Positions 24,738 through 36,798 of a stretch of 64,000 bases of DNA are shown piece by piece; the first letter of the stretch is position 1; each line of letters starts with the position of its first letter. The DNA comes from Azadirachta indica (Eukaryota > Streptophyta > Magnoliopsida > Sapindales > Meliaceae), in assembly GCA_022749755.1 (NCBI GenBank), contig CM040448.1:926481-990480 (forward strand). The letters run 5' to 3'. The notes beneath the pieces are model-generated. The model did no database searches and had not been told where the DNA came from. It saw only the letters and a list, made by a program, of their open reading frames with translations. The position numbers were made by a program, and so were the translations under genes.

Positions 24738-26480
24738 CACTCCTCAACAGGATATATAATATATGTTTCCATTAATTATTAATTAATCTTAGAATCTTGA
24801 TGATATTTTTACTTTAGAGAAAATTATGATAATGAAATAACATGGAGCTAGTGAGTGTTTGTTTGTGTTTAATTTGAGAAGGGAAATTGGGGTGGGGGTG
24901 GGGGTGGAACCTCATTATTCCTTCGTAAAAAAAAGAAAAAAGAAAAAAGAAAAACAAAAAAGGGGAATCAATCACTCTTGTAAAGGGAAAAAGCTTAGAG
25001 CTACATATCCTCCTATCCAGCCTTGAACACTCAGTAAAGTCAACATCATCCCAGCTTCTTCAGAAACTTAGCTATTAAGCGTTTTATGCATAGATATAAT
25101 CAGGAGATTAATAACGCTCCGAGACCTGAATTTTTTTTATATTTTCATAAATAAAGATATACTTGTCCATTTATAACAATTAGAACTAAGTTTCAAACCT
25201 ATGTTAAGATGATTTTATAATACTAAATTTTTACTATTGTAGTCTTAGCTAGGGCATATGCTTTTCAAAGCTAAGAGCATATTCAACATTGTTGGTTTTC
25301 ACTTAATTTTAAAAGATAAAACTGAAAGCATATTTGATAAATATGTTTACCTATTTTTTACGCTAGTAGATGATATTTGGTGCTTCTATTTTGTATTAGT
25401 TGTGATTTTAAAGGCTTGATATCAAGTGCGTTTTGGTTATTTTAGAAGGGGGTTACTGGTTAGTGGTTAGGGATTTATTTGTTAAATAGAAAAACTATGC
25501 AATAATTTGTACAAACTTAAAAATAGGGACTCGAATGTTATTATCCCATACATAATTAGATAGATAAATTGCAAGTTTGCATTTGTATAGTGGAGTTCTT
25601 GATGACTTACTTGTCTAATCTCGATCCATGCATTTTTTTTTTTTTAAAAAAAAACTAAAAATTTGTTAAGAGAAGGGAGACCCAGTTTTGCTTTTATTTA
25701 ACTAATTTGGAATTGGAATTAGTAGAAAAGAGAGAGAGAGCAACACGAGGGATTGTCCGCATTCACGCCTAATTAGTGGAACCAACTGTGATGAATGCAA
25801 TGCAAAATTGCAAAGCCATTTATTTGCTTAATTAGTAAAATAAAAATTAGAAAAGGCCAAATTTTTCCGTTGCGTCACGGAATCAAAAGAAAAGGAAAAA
25901 AACAAAAGTTTTTTTTTTAGCATTAAATTAATTAATTAATTAAACAATAGAATTTTTCCTTGATGTCATGTCGTATTCTATTTCTATCAATAATTGAGTT
26001 TGCATTAATTTCTTTCCGGTGATAGATTTGATTTTTGTGTTTTGCCTTCTCCCCCACCTCACCAACCCCAATTAATTGATGGGCATGATCATTTTTACGC
26101 GGTTTCATCAAATTAATTAACCCAAATTTATTTCATTCATTTATTTATTTTTGCATTTATTTTATTTTAATTTAATTACTCTCCATTTTCCATATATAGT
26201 TTTTTCTACCGTGCACGTATATAAAGTTAATTCAAGTTGAATTTTAAAGCATTAACAAAACAACATGGAACAAAATAGTAATAGTAGGAATCACGATGAA
26301 AAATGTCTAAACGTTAATGGACTAAAATGATATATATTATTATAGCAAATGAGGACCAGAGCATAATTTTCCCTTTCATGAAATATAGCTTAATTAATTG
26401 CTAACAGGTACTTTTAATTTTGTTGCGTAGAGAACAGTGTCTCTCGAGTTGTTGTTTTAATTTAACCACCAGCAGAGACT
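22789..26480. other. Intergenic region between SAP and U-box genes
   Basis: 3.7 kb of AT-rich DNA with long homopolymer and (TA)n tracts (for example 24705-24733), a gggtggggg stretch at about 24889-24907 and no protein or RNA gene that I can support. The SAP promoter lies at the left end and the U-box promoter at the right. Old transposon fragments are likely but no ends could be defined. Confidence 0.5.
24705..24733. repeat. (TA)n microsatellite
   Basis: About 14 uninterrupted TA units in intergenic DNA. Confidence 0.9.
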
Positions 26481-26581
26481 CCACATAATCAATCTCACAA
26501 ACATAACTAAACTGAACCACAAAGCGCTACTACTTCACTTCATTCTCTCTTTGGTTTATCAGATTAACACAAAACTTCACC

Positions 26582-26638
26582 ATGGACCTGGTCCTGAATC
26601 CTTATCTCTTCCTCTCTATGTTTCAGCAACTTCCATGA
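26582..26638 (+). CDS. Upstream ORF 1 in the U-box gene leader
   Basis: An 18-codon ORF (MDLVLNPYLFLSMFQQLP) starting in good context, ccATGG, about 220 bases before the U-box start codon. Its stop overlaps the start of a second upstream ORF (ATGA). If the leader includes this region, ribosomes would meet it first and translation of the E3 ligase would be damped. Whether the leader extends this far is not shown by the sequence. Confidence 0.4.
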   Translation: MDLVLNPYLFLSMFQQLP

Positions 26639-26766
26639 TCATCAATATCTTTGTTCATCAAATCCCGGAAATCATGCAACTAGCTGCTCCTTCAACGCCA
26701 TGCAATATTGTACAATATTTCTTTTTCTTTCCAAACTTTACGTTTTTATCCACCTTTGAACAATAA
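26635..26766 (+). CDS. Upstream ORF 2 in the U-box gene leader
   Basis: A 43-codon ORF (MIINIFVHQIPEIMQLAAPS...) whose ATG overlaps the stop of upstream ORF 1 in an ATGA junction; it ends 36 bases before the U-box ATG. Overlapping stop-start uORFs permit coupled reinitiation. Reality depends on the true transcription start. Confidence 0.3.
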   Translation: MIINIFVHQIPEIMQLAAPSTPCNIVQYFFFFPNFTFLSTFEQ

Positions 26767-26802
26767 AGTCGAAGAATAAGATGAATTAAGCGCTGAGAGA
26801 TT

Positions 26803-28482
26803 ATGGAGATTCAAGGAGCTTTGATGAAGTTGATGATCGATAGTAACACAGAAAGTGCAGTAAATTCAAACGTAGGGAAGAAGACAAAAAGTCCGAAGCA
26901 GAAATGGAAGATTTCCTTATACAGGTCGTCTTCATCTTCATCAATTGGTATAAATAATCGTGATCAGGCGGCAAAGAAACAAACTCCCGAAGAGTTTCTG
27001 TGTCCGATTTCCGCCTCTTTAATGGCTGACCCCGTTATCGTTTCTTCCGGCCACACCTTCGAGCGAGCTTGCGTTCACTCTTGCAAAACCCTAGGCTTCA
27101 CGCCGACTCTCGCTGATAATACGACCCCGGATTTCTCCACTGTCATCCCTAATCTCGCTCTCAAATCCACCATACTCAAATGGTGCCAGAAACATTCCCT
27201 AAACCCGCCAAAGCCTCTCGATATTTCTTCCGCGGAGAAGCTTGTCCGTACACTAATGGCGTCGGGGCGGAAGAAGAACGATGCAGTTTCAGAGGAAGAG
27301 TTGATACAAGGAGTTAAAGAAAACCCTACAGTTAAATTCAACCACGCTGTGACTGAGTTAGCTCGACGACCGGGCCATTTCTACGCGAGCTCCGACGAAT
27401 CTGTCGGAACAATGTCAACTCCTCCTCTGCAACTAGCAACTCGGCCAAGTTGCTGCTACTCTTCTCCGTCTTCCTCAGAGCTTGAACCAACGTTAAACCC
27501 TAATAATAATAACTCAAACGAAGAGGAAGAATTCTTTGTCGGGAAACTGAAGAGCCCACAAGTGCACGAAAGCGAAGAAGCTTTAATTTCACTCAGAAAA
27601 ATTACGAGAACGAGAGAAGAAATCAGAATCACTCTATGTACAACACGTTTACTCTCAGCCCTACGATCTCTGATGATCTCGAAATACACTAACGTTCAAG
27701 TTAACGCCGTTGCGGCGTTAGTTAACTTATCCTTAGAGAAGACGAACAAAGTGAAGATCGTCCGGTCAGGAATCGTTCCTCCGTTAGTCGACGTGTTAAA
27801 GGGCGGACCTGCAGAAGCTCAGGAGCATGCAGCCGGCGCAATCTTTAGTTTAGCTCTCGACGACAGCAACAAAACCGCCATTGGCGTACTCGGCGCGCTG
27901 CCGCCGCTTCTACATTTGCTCGGATCAGAAAGTGAGCGAACTCGGCATGACTCAGCTTTAGCTTTGTATCATCTGTCGCTTGTAAAAAGTAACAGAGCGA
28001 AGTTAGTCAAGCTCGGATCGGTTCCAGTTTTACTGGGTATGGTCAAGTCGGGCCATATTCCGGGTCGGGTATTATTAATACTGGGTAATTTGGCTTCTTG
28101 TTCGGAGGGGCGGGTGGCTGTGTTGGATTCGGGCGGGGTGGAGTGTTTGGTGGATATGTTGAGAGACGGGAGCGAGTTGAGTGAGTCAACTCGGGAGAGT
28201 TGCGTGTCCGTTTTGTATGGACTGAGTCAGGGAGGATTAAGATTCAAGGGGCTGGCGACGGCGGCCGGCACGGTGGAGGTATTGAGGAAGTTGGAGAGAA
28301 TGGGAAGTGAACAGGCAAAAGAGAAGGCGAAGAGGATGCTGGATATGATGAAAGGACGAGCGGAGGAAGAGGATGAGGATGTGGATTGGGAAGAGTTGCT
28401 TGACTCGGGGTTAACGAGTCGGAGTCGGTTCCGACTCACTTGTGGCAGGGGTGAGTCAGTTGCCAACTCCTCCGACTTTTGA
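26803..28482 (+). CDS. U-box/ARM-repeat E3 ubiquitin ligase, PUB38-41 group
   Basis: Intronless, 559 residues. After a basic Ser-rich N-terminus, the U-box spans residues ~62-135: PEEFLCPISASLMADPVIVS then GHTFERACV ... FTPTLADNTTPDFSTVIPN ... LKSTILKWCQKH. It binds the ubiquitin-charged E2. After a variable linker, ARM repeats fill residues ~245-510 (TNVQVNAVAALVNLSLE, EAQEHAAGAIFSLALDDSNK, ERTRHDSALALYHLSLVKSN), probably binding substrate. Lack of the UND domain, length and ARM arrangement place it with PUB38/39/40/41, most like PUB40. In Arabidopsis PUB40 acts in brassinosteroid signalling in roots, degrading BZR1; the same role here is only inferred. The C-terminus is acidic (EEEDEDVDWEELLDSGLT). 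Two small overlapping ORFs lie in the presumed leader. Confidence 0.94.
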   Translation: MEIQGALMKLMIDSNTESAVNSNVGKKTKSPKQKWKISLYRSSSSSSIGINNRDQAAKKQTPEEFLCPISASLMADPVIVSSGHTFERACVHSCKTLGFTPTLADNTTPDFSTVIPNLALKSTILKWCQKHSLNPPKPLDISSAEKLVRTLMASGRKKNDAVSEEELIQGVKENPTVKFNHAVTELARRPGHFYASSDESVGTMSTPPLQLATRPSCCYSSPSSSELEPTLNPNNNNSNEEEEFFVGKLKSPQVHESEEALISLRKITRTREEIRITLCTTRLLSALRSLMISKYTNVQVNAVAALVNLSLEKTNKVKIVRSGIVPPLVDVLKGGPAEAQEHAAGAIFSLALDDSNKTAIGVLGALPPLLHLLGSESERTRHDSALALYHLSLVKSNRAKLVKLGSVPVLLGMVKSGHIPGRVLLILGNLASCSEGRVAVLDSGGVECLVDMLRDGSELSESTRESCVSVLYGLSQGGLRFKGLATAAGTVEVLRKLERMGSEQAKEKAKRMLDMMKGRAEEEDEDVDWEELLDSGLTSRSRFRLTCGRGESVANSSDF

Positions 28483-30139
28483 TTGAGTACAGTTCTTTTT
28501 TTTTGTTTTGGAGTTTTTTATTCTTTAGATGGGTTGTAATTATTGGAGGACTTTTGTTTTTGTGTTTTTTTTTCTAATTTTCGTGACAATAAGAGAGAGA
28601 GGAAAAGAATCAGTGAAGAGTTTCAAAGTTGGGGAGATGGGCTTTCTTTTGAAATTTTCGTGATTCAAATTTAGTTCTCTGTGTTTTTCTTTTTTCTAAA
28701 AAAAAGTGGTTATATGATGAAAAGGTGTAAGTAAACAAGTGCTTTTTCAAAAGTGATTCTGAAAAAGTTTATTCCATCTGATTTATTACTGGTGTCTATC
28801 TAGACTATTATGTAATCATGCAAGAGTGCGTGTGTCATGTTGTGCTTGTAATTACAGTTTGAACGGCGTTGTAATGTGTTTTTTTTTTTTTTTTTTTTTT
28901 TTTTTATATTTTGAGGATGAAATGCATTGGATTGGACTGAATTATTCTTATTTATTATTATTATTATTATATGGTGTGGAGAAAGTGATTTGGGCTTATG
29001 AAAAGCGCTTTTCTCGTTTCAAATCCATTAGGGGCATTGGCCGAGGAGACGCAAAATGGGGAGAGAGATTGATTATCCAGTTTTTTTTGTATTGCAGCTC
29101 CAGTCAAGTCCCAAAGTCCCAACTTTTGTGCTACATTTTAATTTAAACCAGTCTTGGAAAAAATATATTTAAAAATTTAAGGGAAGGGATGTAACTTCTG
29201 GATTCAATATTACTAGCAGTAGCAGCAAATAGAATGATCAGTGATGTAGTCTGTTAGCGAGTTTATTTTCAAGCTACTCGTCTAACTGAAAACATGTCTA
29301 CTACTACTACAGTCTACATACATGAATAAAACCATAACTTGTAACTTTCTCGCTAACAATATTATAAGAAAAGTTATAATATAATACGGTAGATGCGTAT
29401 TAATTTTCAAAATAACCAAACCCACATGAAATGACTGGCAGCAGCATAGCAAGGTACATATACAGTTTATGAAAGCAGACTTCCACAGCCAGATATATAT
29501 TATATTATATAATCAATCAAAATGTTAATGTAGATAAAAGTGCAAACATTAAATATGGAGATGTGCAATTTTAAACTCATTAATCCTTGAGAAAGACACA
29601 AAGAAGAGACAAAACTCAAGCTCAACATCTTAATCTATTCTTCATCATTACCAATTCAGATTTAAAATACCCACAAACACAATCTCCTAAAACAAATCTG
29701 TAATTACTTACCCTAACCCCCTAAGCAAGCAGATGAGACAGAGAACAGAATCCTCAATTACTCCCACTCAACCAGCACAAACAACAAGAAACCAAAAATA
29801 CATATAAAAGATAAAAGAGGCACGGATTCACAGAAAAAGCTCAACAGAGAAAACAACAACAATGGCAATTGCTAGCTAAAGCACAACAATAGAAAGAAAA
29901 CATGAATGGATGGAACTCAGAACATCTATTGAATAAATAAACATTTATAATTATCCTTGATATGATTATGATAATTGGTACAAACATGTATACACAATAA
30001 CAATAACCTCACATCCTCATAACCCGGAAAAAGAAAAAGAAAGAAAGAATTTAAACTCAAAATCATCTTCTCTATTCCTCAATGCAGCTCAATTACCACA
30101 ATCACAACCATGAAAAAGAAACCCCCTTTTTTTTGTCCT
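28483..30139. other. Convergent 3' region of U-box and peroxidase genes
   Basis: Both 3' UTRs and AT-rich spacer, with a run of about 27 T at 28879-28905. No further gene recognised. Confidence 0.55.
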
Positions 30140-31129
30140 TCAGTTAAAAGCATCGCACCTGCTTCTAATCTCTCCTCTTCTTCCAGTCCTGATTCCATAC
30201 AGACTAAGCTTCTCCATAGCTCTGCCAAATGCCTTAAAGAACTGATTTTGATCCCGTGCATACAGCTCAACATAAGGCCTTGTTCTTGCATCATTGAACA
30301 ACCCATGATCTGATTCCAAAAGCCCCAAACCTTTCGGCAGATTCTGATAATACAAGTTATCGAACTTGTTTGGACTCATAATGTCATTAAACACAGACAA
30401 AGTTGGATTCTTTTGATAATCTGCGCAAGCTTTCTGCAAAGCCTGAGCAAATCTGGGATTGTAATGCGAATCGTACTGTGGAACTCTGCTGTAATTGTAA
30501 ATATTGGTGCTGAATTCTTTACAGTGTGAGAAACCAATGGTGTGAGCTCCACTCAGGGCAACCATCTCCTGAACTGTAAAGTTCCTCCTTGCAAAGATCT
30601 CTATAATTTCAGACATGGGCATGGTGGGTTTCGGAAGATTTCCTTCCACATACGAGGCTTTCGAAACTCTCCCATCCTTCCTTCCCAGATAAACATTGTA
30701 GTACGGTCCTCCCACCATTTTGACAAGATCACGAGTAGCGACGGCGAGAATGTCGGAGCAGGAAACGGTGTTGGGACATTCAAGCTCTAGGGCGGTCTTG
30801 GCGCGGGTGATGACATCGAATGCGTCACCGGGGAGGGAGAGATTGATGTCTGCGTCGCGTTCGGCTTTGTTAAAGGGGGTGGATGAGATGAGAATGGAGG
30901 AGTCACAGCCGTTGAGGAGGCAGTCGTGGAAGAAGAGACGGAGGGTGGCGGCGGCGGTGGTGGGGCTAGTGATTTGCTTGTTGGTTATGGTTTCTTGCAT
31001 GATTTTGTCGAATCTAGGACATGATTTGGCGTAGTAGTTGATGCTCAGTCTTGATTCTGCAACACATGCAAGCAATGAGAAGAAGAAGAAGATGAGAATG
31101 CAGAGATATGATGGTAATTTTTCTGCCAT
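30140..31129 (-). CDS. Secretory class III peroxidase (PRX31/41/63/65-like)
   Basis: Intronless, 329 residues, ATG at 31129 chosen because the upstream extension has no ATG. Signal peptide at residues 1-~27 (LCILIFFFFSLLACVA). Class III landmarks: SCPRFDKIM, the distal haem motif TLRLFFHDCLLNGCD (catalytic Arg and His), and the proximal haem-ligand motif MVALSGAHTIGFSHC. All eight structural cysteines seem present. These enzymes use H2O2 to oxidise phenolics in the cell wall, or make reactive oxygen. The single-exon form and sequence match the Arabidopsis PRX31/41/63/65 subgroup; most class III genes have three introns. The isozyme cannot be named without a tree. Confidence 0.95.
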   Translation of the reverse strand: MAEKLPSYLCILIFFFFSLLACVAESRLSINYYAKSCPRFDKIMQETITNKQITSPTTAAATLRLFFHDCLLNGCDSSILISSTPFNKAERDADINLSLPGDAFDVITRAKTALELECPNTVSCSDILAVATRDLVKMVGGPYYNVYLGRKDGRVSKASYVEGNLPKPTMPMSEIIEIFARRNFTVQEMVALSGAHTIGFSHCKEFSTNIYNYSRVPQYDSHYNPRFAQALQKACADYQKNPTLSVFNDIMSPNKFDNLYYQNLPKGLGLLESDHGLFNDARTRPYVELYARDQNQFFKAFGRAMEKLSLYGIRTGRRGEIRSRCDAFN

Positions 31130-33495
31130 TTTTGAGAAGCTGAAGCTGGAGCTTGCTGTCTGCTGTTTCCTAAGTTCCAAGGAGAGTTAAAGAAGCGCTT
31201 TTTTGGCTAAAAATAAGCGCTTTCAAGAAAACAACGGGGTAGATTTGGAGGGTTTATTCACCGAAAAAAAATTAATTTTTTTATATTTAAATTTTTTAAA
31301 ATAGTTTATTATGTATGTGTAAGACAGAGAGAAAGGGAAATTCTTATCACCACCATTCACGGGAAGATTGCTTTCAGCATACAAGATAAGGGCCCACGCG
31401 GAGAGAGTTAATATTGTGGGGGCTAAAATGTCAATAATAAAAAGTTCGGGGAGAAAGTATAAAAAACTATTCTAAAGGTTCAGTTTAATAAATATATTAT
31501 ATATGCGTGGTCTATGTAAAATTTTTCGCCCTTGTCTAACGGAACGTGTCTCCCTCCGCGTATGAGTTGTGTAATAAGAGTTGTATTTTTAATACTATTA
31601 TTTTTTAAAAGAATTATTTTGTTATAATCCAAAATGTAAATATTGATTTGATTATTTTCATATATTTTGTACATTCAGGGGAGTTGCATCTGGTGACTTT
31701 ATGAGATAAATAATTGTAGACCAAATTGTTATTTTTGCAAACTACGAGGATAATTTTGACAATAACTACGAATAAATTCAACTTTTAACGTCGATGCTAT
31801 AGATTATAATTTTTGAATTAAGAGATTATTATATATGAAATAATTGGGGCGGTGAGTGGGAGCAAACTGGAAATGGAGAGGATGAAAGGGCGAACGTGGG
31901 CCAAAGGAGTGATGATTAGACATCCGAGGATTGTTATTGCGCAAGATTTGTGATTGAAATAATAAAAAAATAAGAATAACAATAATTTTTTAAAAAAAAA
32001 AAAAAAAAAAAACCTGAAAAGAAAAGAGAATTGAGGTTTGATTCTGAAAGAAGAAAACGGTTTAATTGGCGCAGATTTCGTGAAGTGTCACATGACATGA
32101 ACATGAGATGAGAGATCATGTTATGTTATGTTATGGTTATGGTTATGGTTATGGTTATTGGTTCTTGGTTATTGGTTAATTCTTCCCACTTTCCACTTCC
32201 CACTTCTATTCTAACGATTGATATCTCATCAATCAGTTCGGACATTCATGAGTCCCATCATCTGCTTCTTCTCCTCTTGTTTATGTATATAAAACTCTTG
32301 TAATGAATGTGATTGAAATTGCATGAAATTAAAGAAATCAATTAGAAGAGCATTTTAATTAAACTACTTATGAAGTCAAAAGAGACCGTGACAAAGAAAG
32401 AAATGAAAAGATTGAAAAAGGGGGAAACAACAACAATAACAACAACATTTATCTCTAACTTTTGTTTTTAACTACAACCTTTTATGAATATGTTTTTATA
32501 TGTTTTTAATTATTATACTTATGTCCCATCTATTGACAAAGAATAAGACCAGAAAAAAAAAAATTGTGTGATACAAATTATGTATGTAAATGATAAACTT
32601 ATTTATAACTATAATTATATATTGAAATGAAATGACTAAATTATTGATTGTTGAAGACAAAGCAACACCGTAGAATTAATGTGTATATATATATATATAT
32701 ATGTATATTGTTAATTAATTAATTAATTTAGTTGTTAAATTATATTCTTTGCTGGAAATGTGTAATCCTGTTGAACAAAAGTGTCGGTGAAAGATCTTCA
32801 AAATGCATGTTTATATGTGTACTTGTGCATATTGGAAAAATTTAAAAAAAAAAAAAAAAAAAAGGGGGCCAAAAATAAAAGAGTATACATTTATTAAAGA
32901 AGTTGCAACAATTGCCAAAAGAGAAAAAGCAAAGGAAAGGACAGGTTAGGTGTTCGGCTACGGTTTAAGTGCATGTGCAAAATGGGCCCATTCCCACATG
33001 AAATATCTGCTTATAAACTTGTAAGCTTAGCTGGTGATTTTTGACTTCTTTTCTTGCTTTATATATAATTATATTCCATTTCCATTTCAATTTCAATTTC
33101 AATTTGAAGCCCAGCTCATATTCTGTCTACACAAACACAGCTATAAACATCATTGCTTGTCTATTATTTATTATCTTACCACCTCCTAAAAATGTTAACA
33201 AAAACTTTAAAAAAAAAGCTTTAACAAATTATAACTATTAAAAATTTAATACATTTTTTTTTTCCTATTACATTAAAATATTGTGACTTTGAAACTGTAG
33301 CTATTCAATATACATTTTTTGCTAATACATTTGAGCTATTATTGTGCTGTCAAATCAGACCGTAAGTACAATATTCCCAAACTAAAAGAGCATATGTACT
33401 AGGAGAAGATAGCCCATTTAGGCAATTTTGAGACTGAAACACGTTGATATATTCCATCTGATACATCACATCAATCATATACCAATAGTAATTAG
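31130..33495. other. Intergenic region between peroxidase and SAG101
   Basis: AT-rich. Contains a short tandem array of atgttatgttatggttatggttatgg type (32116-32160), poly-A/T runs, a (TA)n tract at 32680-32702 and a TGGGCCCA palindrome at 32983-32990. No gene found. Confidence 0.5.
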
Positions 33496-36041
33496 TTACA
33501 AGGTTCCGCAAGCATACTGATTGTAATGGCAGTTCTTCATGAATCCAGTGAGTTCTGAATTATAACAAGGTTCTATAATTTCTTCATACTCTTTCCACCA
33601 TTGCATAAAGCTGCTTCCTCTCAAGAAAATCTCCGGAGATACTGCATAATTCTTAATCTGCTCCATTACATACTCTTCGAACTTAATCACATTCCTTCTC
33701 GCTAACTTTCCCCCTTCGCCATTTCTTACCAACTTGCATTGAATCAAAGCTTCTTCCACATGCACCCAAAAGCAAGAATCCTCTGTTAAACTACCGGAAA
33801 CGTTTTGTTTCTTTGCTTCAACACTGCTTCGTGGTTTTCCTGCTTCCTCCAGCCACTTCTCCAACTGTATGTAATGTGGAGATCTTCCATGAGTTTTGTA
33901 GTCTGTTAGACCTTTGTCTTTGTAGTACTCAGCAATATCAAGTGGTTCAACCATTCTTCGATAATTTGTCCCAGCATAAAGCCAACGCTTCCTGAATGAT
34001 GCCTCTTCTTTCTGGGGCATTTTCTCTGCCTCATCGACCATTTTTTCCCAGTAATTTGTCAGGTATTTCTTGAACTTGACAACTTCCATGTCCTTCTTTA
34101 AAAGTCCCTTGTTCTTGTAACTATCGTAGTACCCTATGTTTCCGGATTTTGAATCCTTCTTGTACCATTCTAGGTAGGCCATATATATCTTCATCTCGTT
34201 CAGTTTCTTGGAGGGATCAAAAACCATCTTCCTTTTCAAAACACACGTCTTTTCCCATTTCTCCATCTTCGCAATCCTCCGAACATTGATGTCACTGTTT
34301 AGCTTTCACCAATAGCAATGACGCAGCCAGAAATAAGACATTTAGAGAACTCCATTGTTCAATTCTGAGTTATGCTTAAGTAAGCATGCTGGCATGAAAG
34401 AAAAGTAATTTGCCCGAGACCTAAGTTGGGAGTGTAAAGAAACAAAATACTCTTACCTGTCTTCTCTCAACTCCAATGGCTTCCAATTGCAAAACTATCC
34501 CTGCTCGAAGTGAAGACTGTATCAATTCACCAAGCTGACAAATTCCCTTGCAAAGTACAACTGACATAAGACGATTAGCGATCTCCCCATAATCTACTGT
34601 GTGCCATTGTTCATTAAGATTTTGGTTTCCGGGTATTCTCGAGCCCATTGCCACCAATAACTCGCATACTGCTTCAGGGTCCTCAAGACAACTACATCCA
34701 GATTCAGAACACAAGAGAAATGTACCAAAAGGCTTGTAAGTGCCAGTTCGAGAATCAATTTCCATGGCATTGAGGTTGTGGGATGAAATGAACAATCTTG
34801 GTACCAAGTCCTGGTTTGCAGCAACATGGAGAAAGCAAGAATTCCATGTCAAATGTTGTGATACAGCTTGTTGTAAGCCTTTGTCGCCAAGAAGAGGCGC
34901 ACCAAAAGTAATGCATAGGGGGAGCTTGGTTCCTGGTCGATTAATGCTTTCAAGTAGCCATAAAGTGAGAAGAGAAGCAACAGATCCTCCCAGAGAATGT
35001 CCAGTTATAATTATTGGAATTGAATTGCCCAACTGCATTAGATACATTATCATCAAACTTTTTCGTAGAAATATAAACCTTCATCTACTGCATACTTCTA
35101 CAAGGCAATATATTGACATTGGTAAAATAGTAAAAAACAGTACTAGCAGGCAATCAAACGGGTAGAAAAACTCACCACTCAAATGAAACAACAAATGGAT
35201 GCAAAAAAAAATCACCATCTAAAGTCGTGAAACTTTCCATTCACTAAAGAAATATAAAGTTGAATGGAAAGTTTAAATCTAAAACTGTTAGCGTAAGAAT
35301 TTTGAAGCTCACTCAACTTAGCATTCATAGTTAGCATTCAACTTTATGAATTCGATGATTCCTGTGTCAATAACTAATACAAGAAATTTTTTGGCTTAAG
35401 ATTTAAGTGTAGTATCTAATTTGGGTATACCGGATATTACAATAATGGTTTTTAACTAGAATAAGCGAAATGTCCAGTCAAATGTGTCAAATCTGATATT
35501 CCCAATGATCAGAGTGAGTCCCATCTGGGAAATGTGAAAAATGGTAGAAAAAACACAAAAACATCCATGGTAAAGACAGAAAAATACCTGAGGTTTCAAG
35601 CTGGAAAGCTGATCACAGACAGAAGCAAAAAGGGTTACTGCAGATCTGTGAATGGAGAATGAAGAATTACTTCTGGTGCACAGGAAGTTAACCAGTGGAA
35701 GAGATGATGCTGAAATCAATTCTGCTTCTTGAAGCAGCTGTTGCGTATGACTGGGTGAGGTAACAAAAGCTATGATAACACAGTTGGGCTGTTGTTGCTG
35801 ATAAACTCTGAATCTTATTTCTTCATTTTGATTCATTTCTCTGTAAAGCTCTGAAATTTTAGCCCATGAAAGTTGCAGAAGACCAGAACTCACCATTAAA
35901 TTAGCCAATTCCAGTCCACTGCTAAATCTGCAATCAAGACCTCAAAAAAACCCAATTTGGAATTTGTTCAGTAACAACAAAGAAAGGAATACATTAAAAC
36001 AATAGCAGAATGTAAAGTGCTTACAGGGGAAGCTGATTCAT
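33496..36041 (-). CDS. SAG101: SAG101, lipase-like immune regulator of the EDS1 family
   Basis: Four exons on the minus strand: 36025-36041, 35588-35927, 34457-35032 and 33496-34302, giving 579 residues. The first exon has only 17 coding bases (MNQLPL...). The N-terminal alpha/beta-hydrolase domain includes SIPIIITGHSLGGSVASLLT, followed by LCITFGAPLLGD, SCFLHVAANQDLVPRLF and FGTFLLCSESGC. The C-terminal EP (EDS1-PAD4) domain has MKIYMAYLEWYKK, RRMVEPLDIAEYYKDKG, SCFWVHVEEALIQ and VSPEIFLRGSSFMQWWKEYE. SAG101 pairs with EDS1 to sense TIR-domain-made nucleotides and signals through NRG1 helper NLRs in cell-death immunity. It differs from PAD4 and EDS1 in the hydrolase-EP junction and the FMKWW/FMQWW block. 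The nucleophile-elbow serine is kept (GHSLGG), whereas Arabidopsis SAG101 has lost it. The exon 4 acceptor at 34303 is the best in-phase choice (LNSDINVRR after VERRQ). Confidence 0.93.
35230..35274. repeat. Hairpin in SAG101 intron 2
   Basis: Perfect 14-base inverted arms AAACTTTCCATTCA (35230-35243) and TGAATGGAAAGTTT (35261-35274) around a 17-base loop. It could be a small MITE remnant or a chance hairpin; the stem is too short for a plant miRNA precursor. Confidence 0.7.
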
Positions 36042-36798
36042 CTTCTCTGCTATTTTCAGTTCTGCTTAGAAACACAGCAACAGGAAGAATTACTGTAATC
36101 TTCAATGGTGTTTGTATGCAATGAAAGGAATTGAACTTTCGTTTTGTAGAAAGGAATTTCAAATGTGAGTCAACGGTCCAAAAGATTTCTTAGTCTTCCG
36201 AAGGAAATTTCTAAGTCATTACCTACCATAAGAGTTGTGCCAAAGGAATATAATAAGAAATGCTCTGAACTTTCCAAGGATTTGGATGATTCCGCATAGA
36301 CATTACTGCCGATCGCCGGCAAATCATCGGAAAAGCTCAGATTCGTTCCTTATTAAAGTGTTCATCAACCTCAGTTGTGAAATCCGAAGTCAACTATTCA
36401 CATATCTGGTTCGTTCAAAAATATTTTGAAGATTCTTTGTTTTGAATTTTTTTATTTTTTATTTTTTGCTTATAACATCTTACAATAAATCTTGCAAAGC
36501 TTGAACCAGAATAATCATATTGAACGGGGGATCCATGAATAAAAAATGGTCAACTTTCACTTATCTAGGAGAGTCTTTACAAGTGACTGCCAAAATTCAG
36601 CTCCACTTGAAACAATGAATGGGAGAATTTGGAAAATCCCACTGGTAACAGATTTTCATAGATACAGAACAAGCTGAAACAATTGGAAATATAACCATAA
36701 AGCCGCTATTAATCCATGGAAGCCGCTGTACCAATGTAACTGCTCACGAGAATCATCCCGATAGATGGTTCGACTGCTTGAACTTCTTCCTGGTTAGC
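36042..36798. other. Spacer between PIG-N and SAG101
   Basis: The PIG-N 3' UTR and SAG101 promoter/leader share this 757-base gap. W-box-like TTGAC/GTCAA cores (for example gagtcaac at 36167, ggtcaac at 36549) may suit a WRKY-regulated defence gene. No further gene seen. Confidence 0.45.

Noticed and set aside
32116..32160. Tandem ttatgg-type array as a telomere-like repeat
   Set aside because: The unit is not TTTAGGG; it is a short simple repeat.
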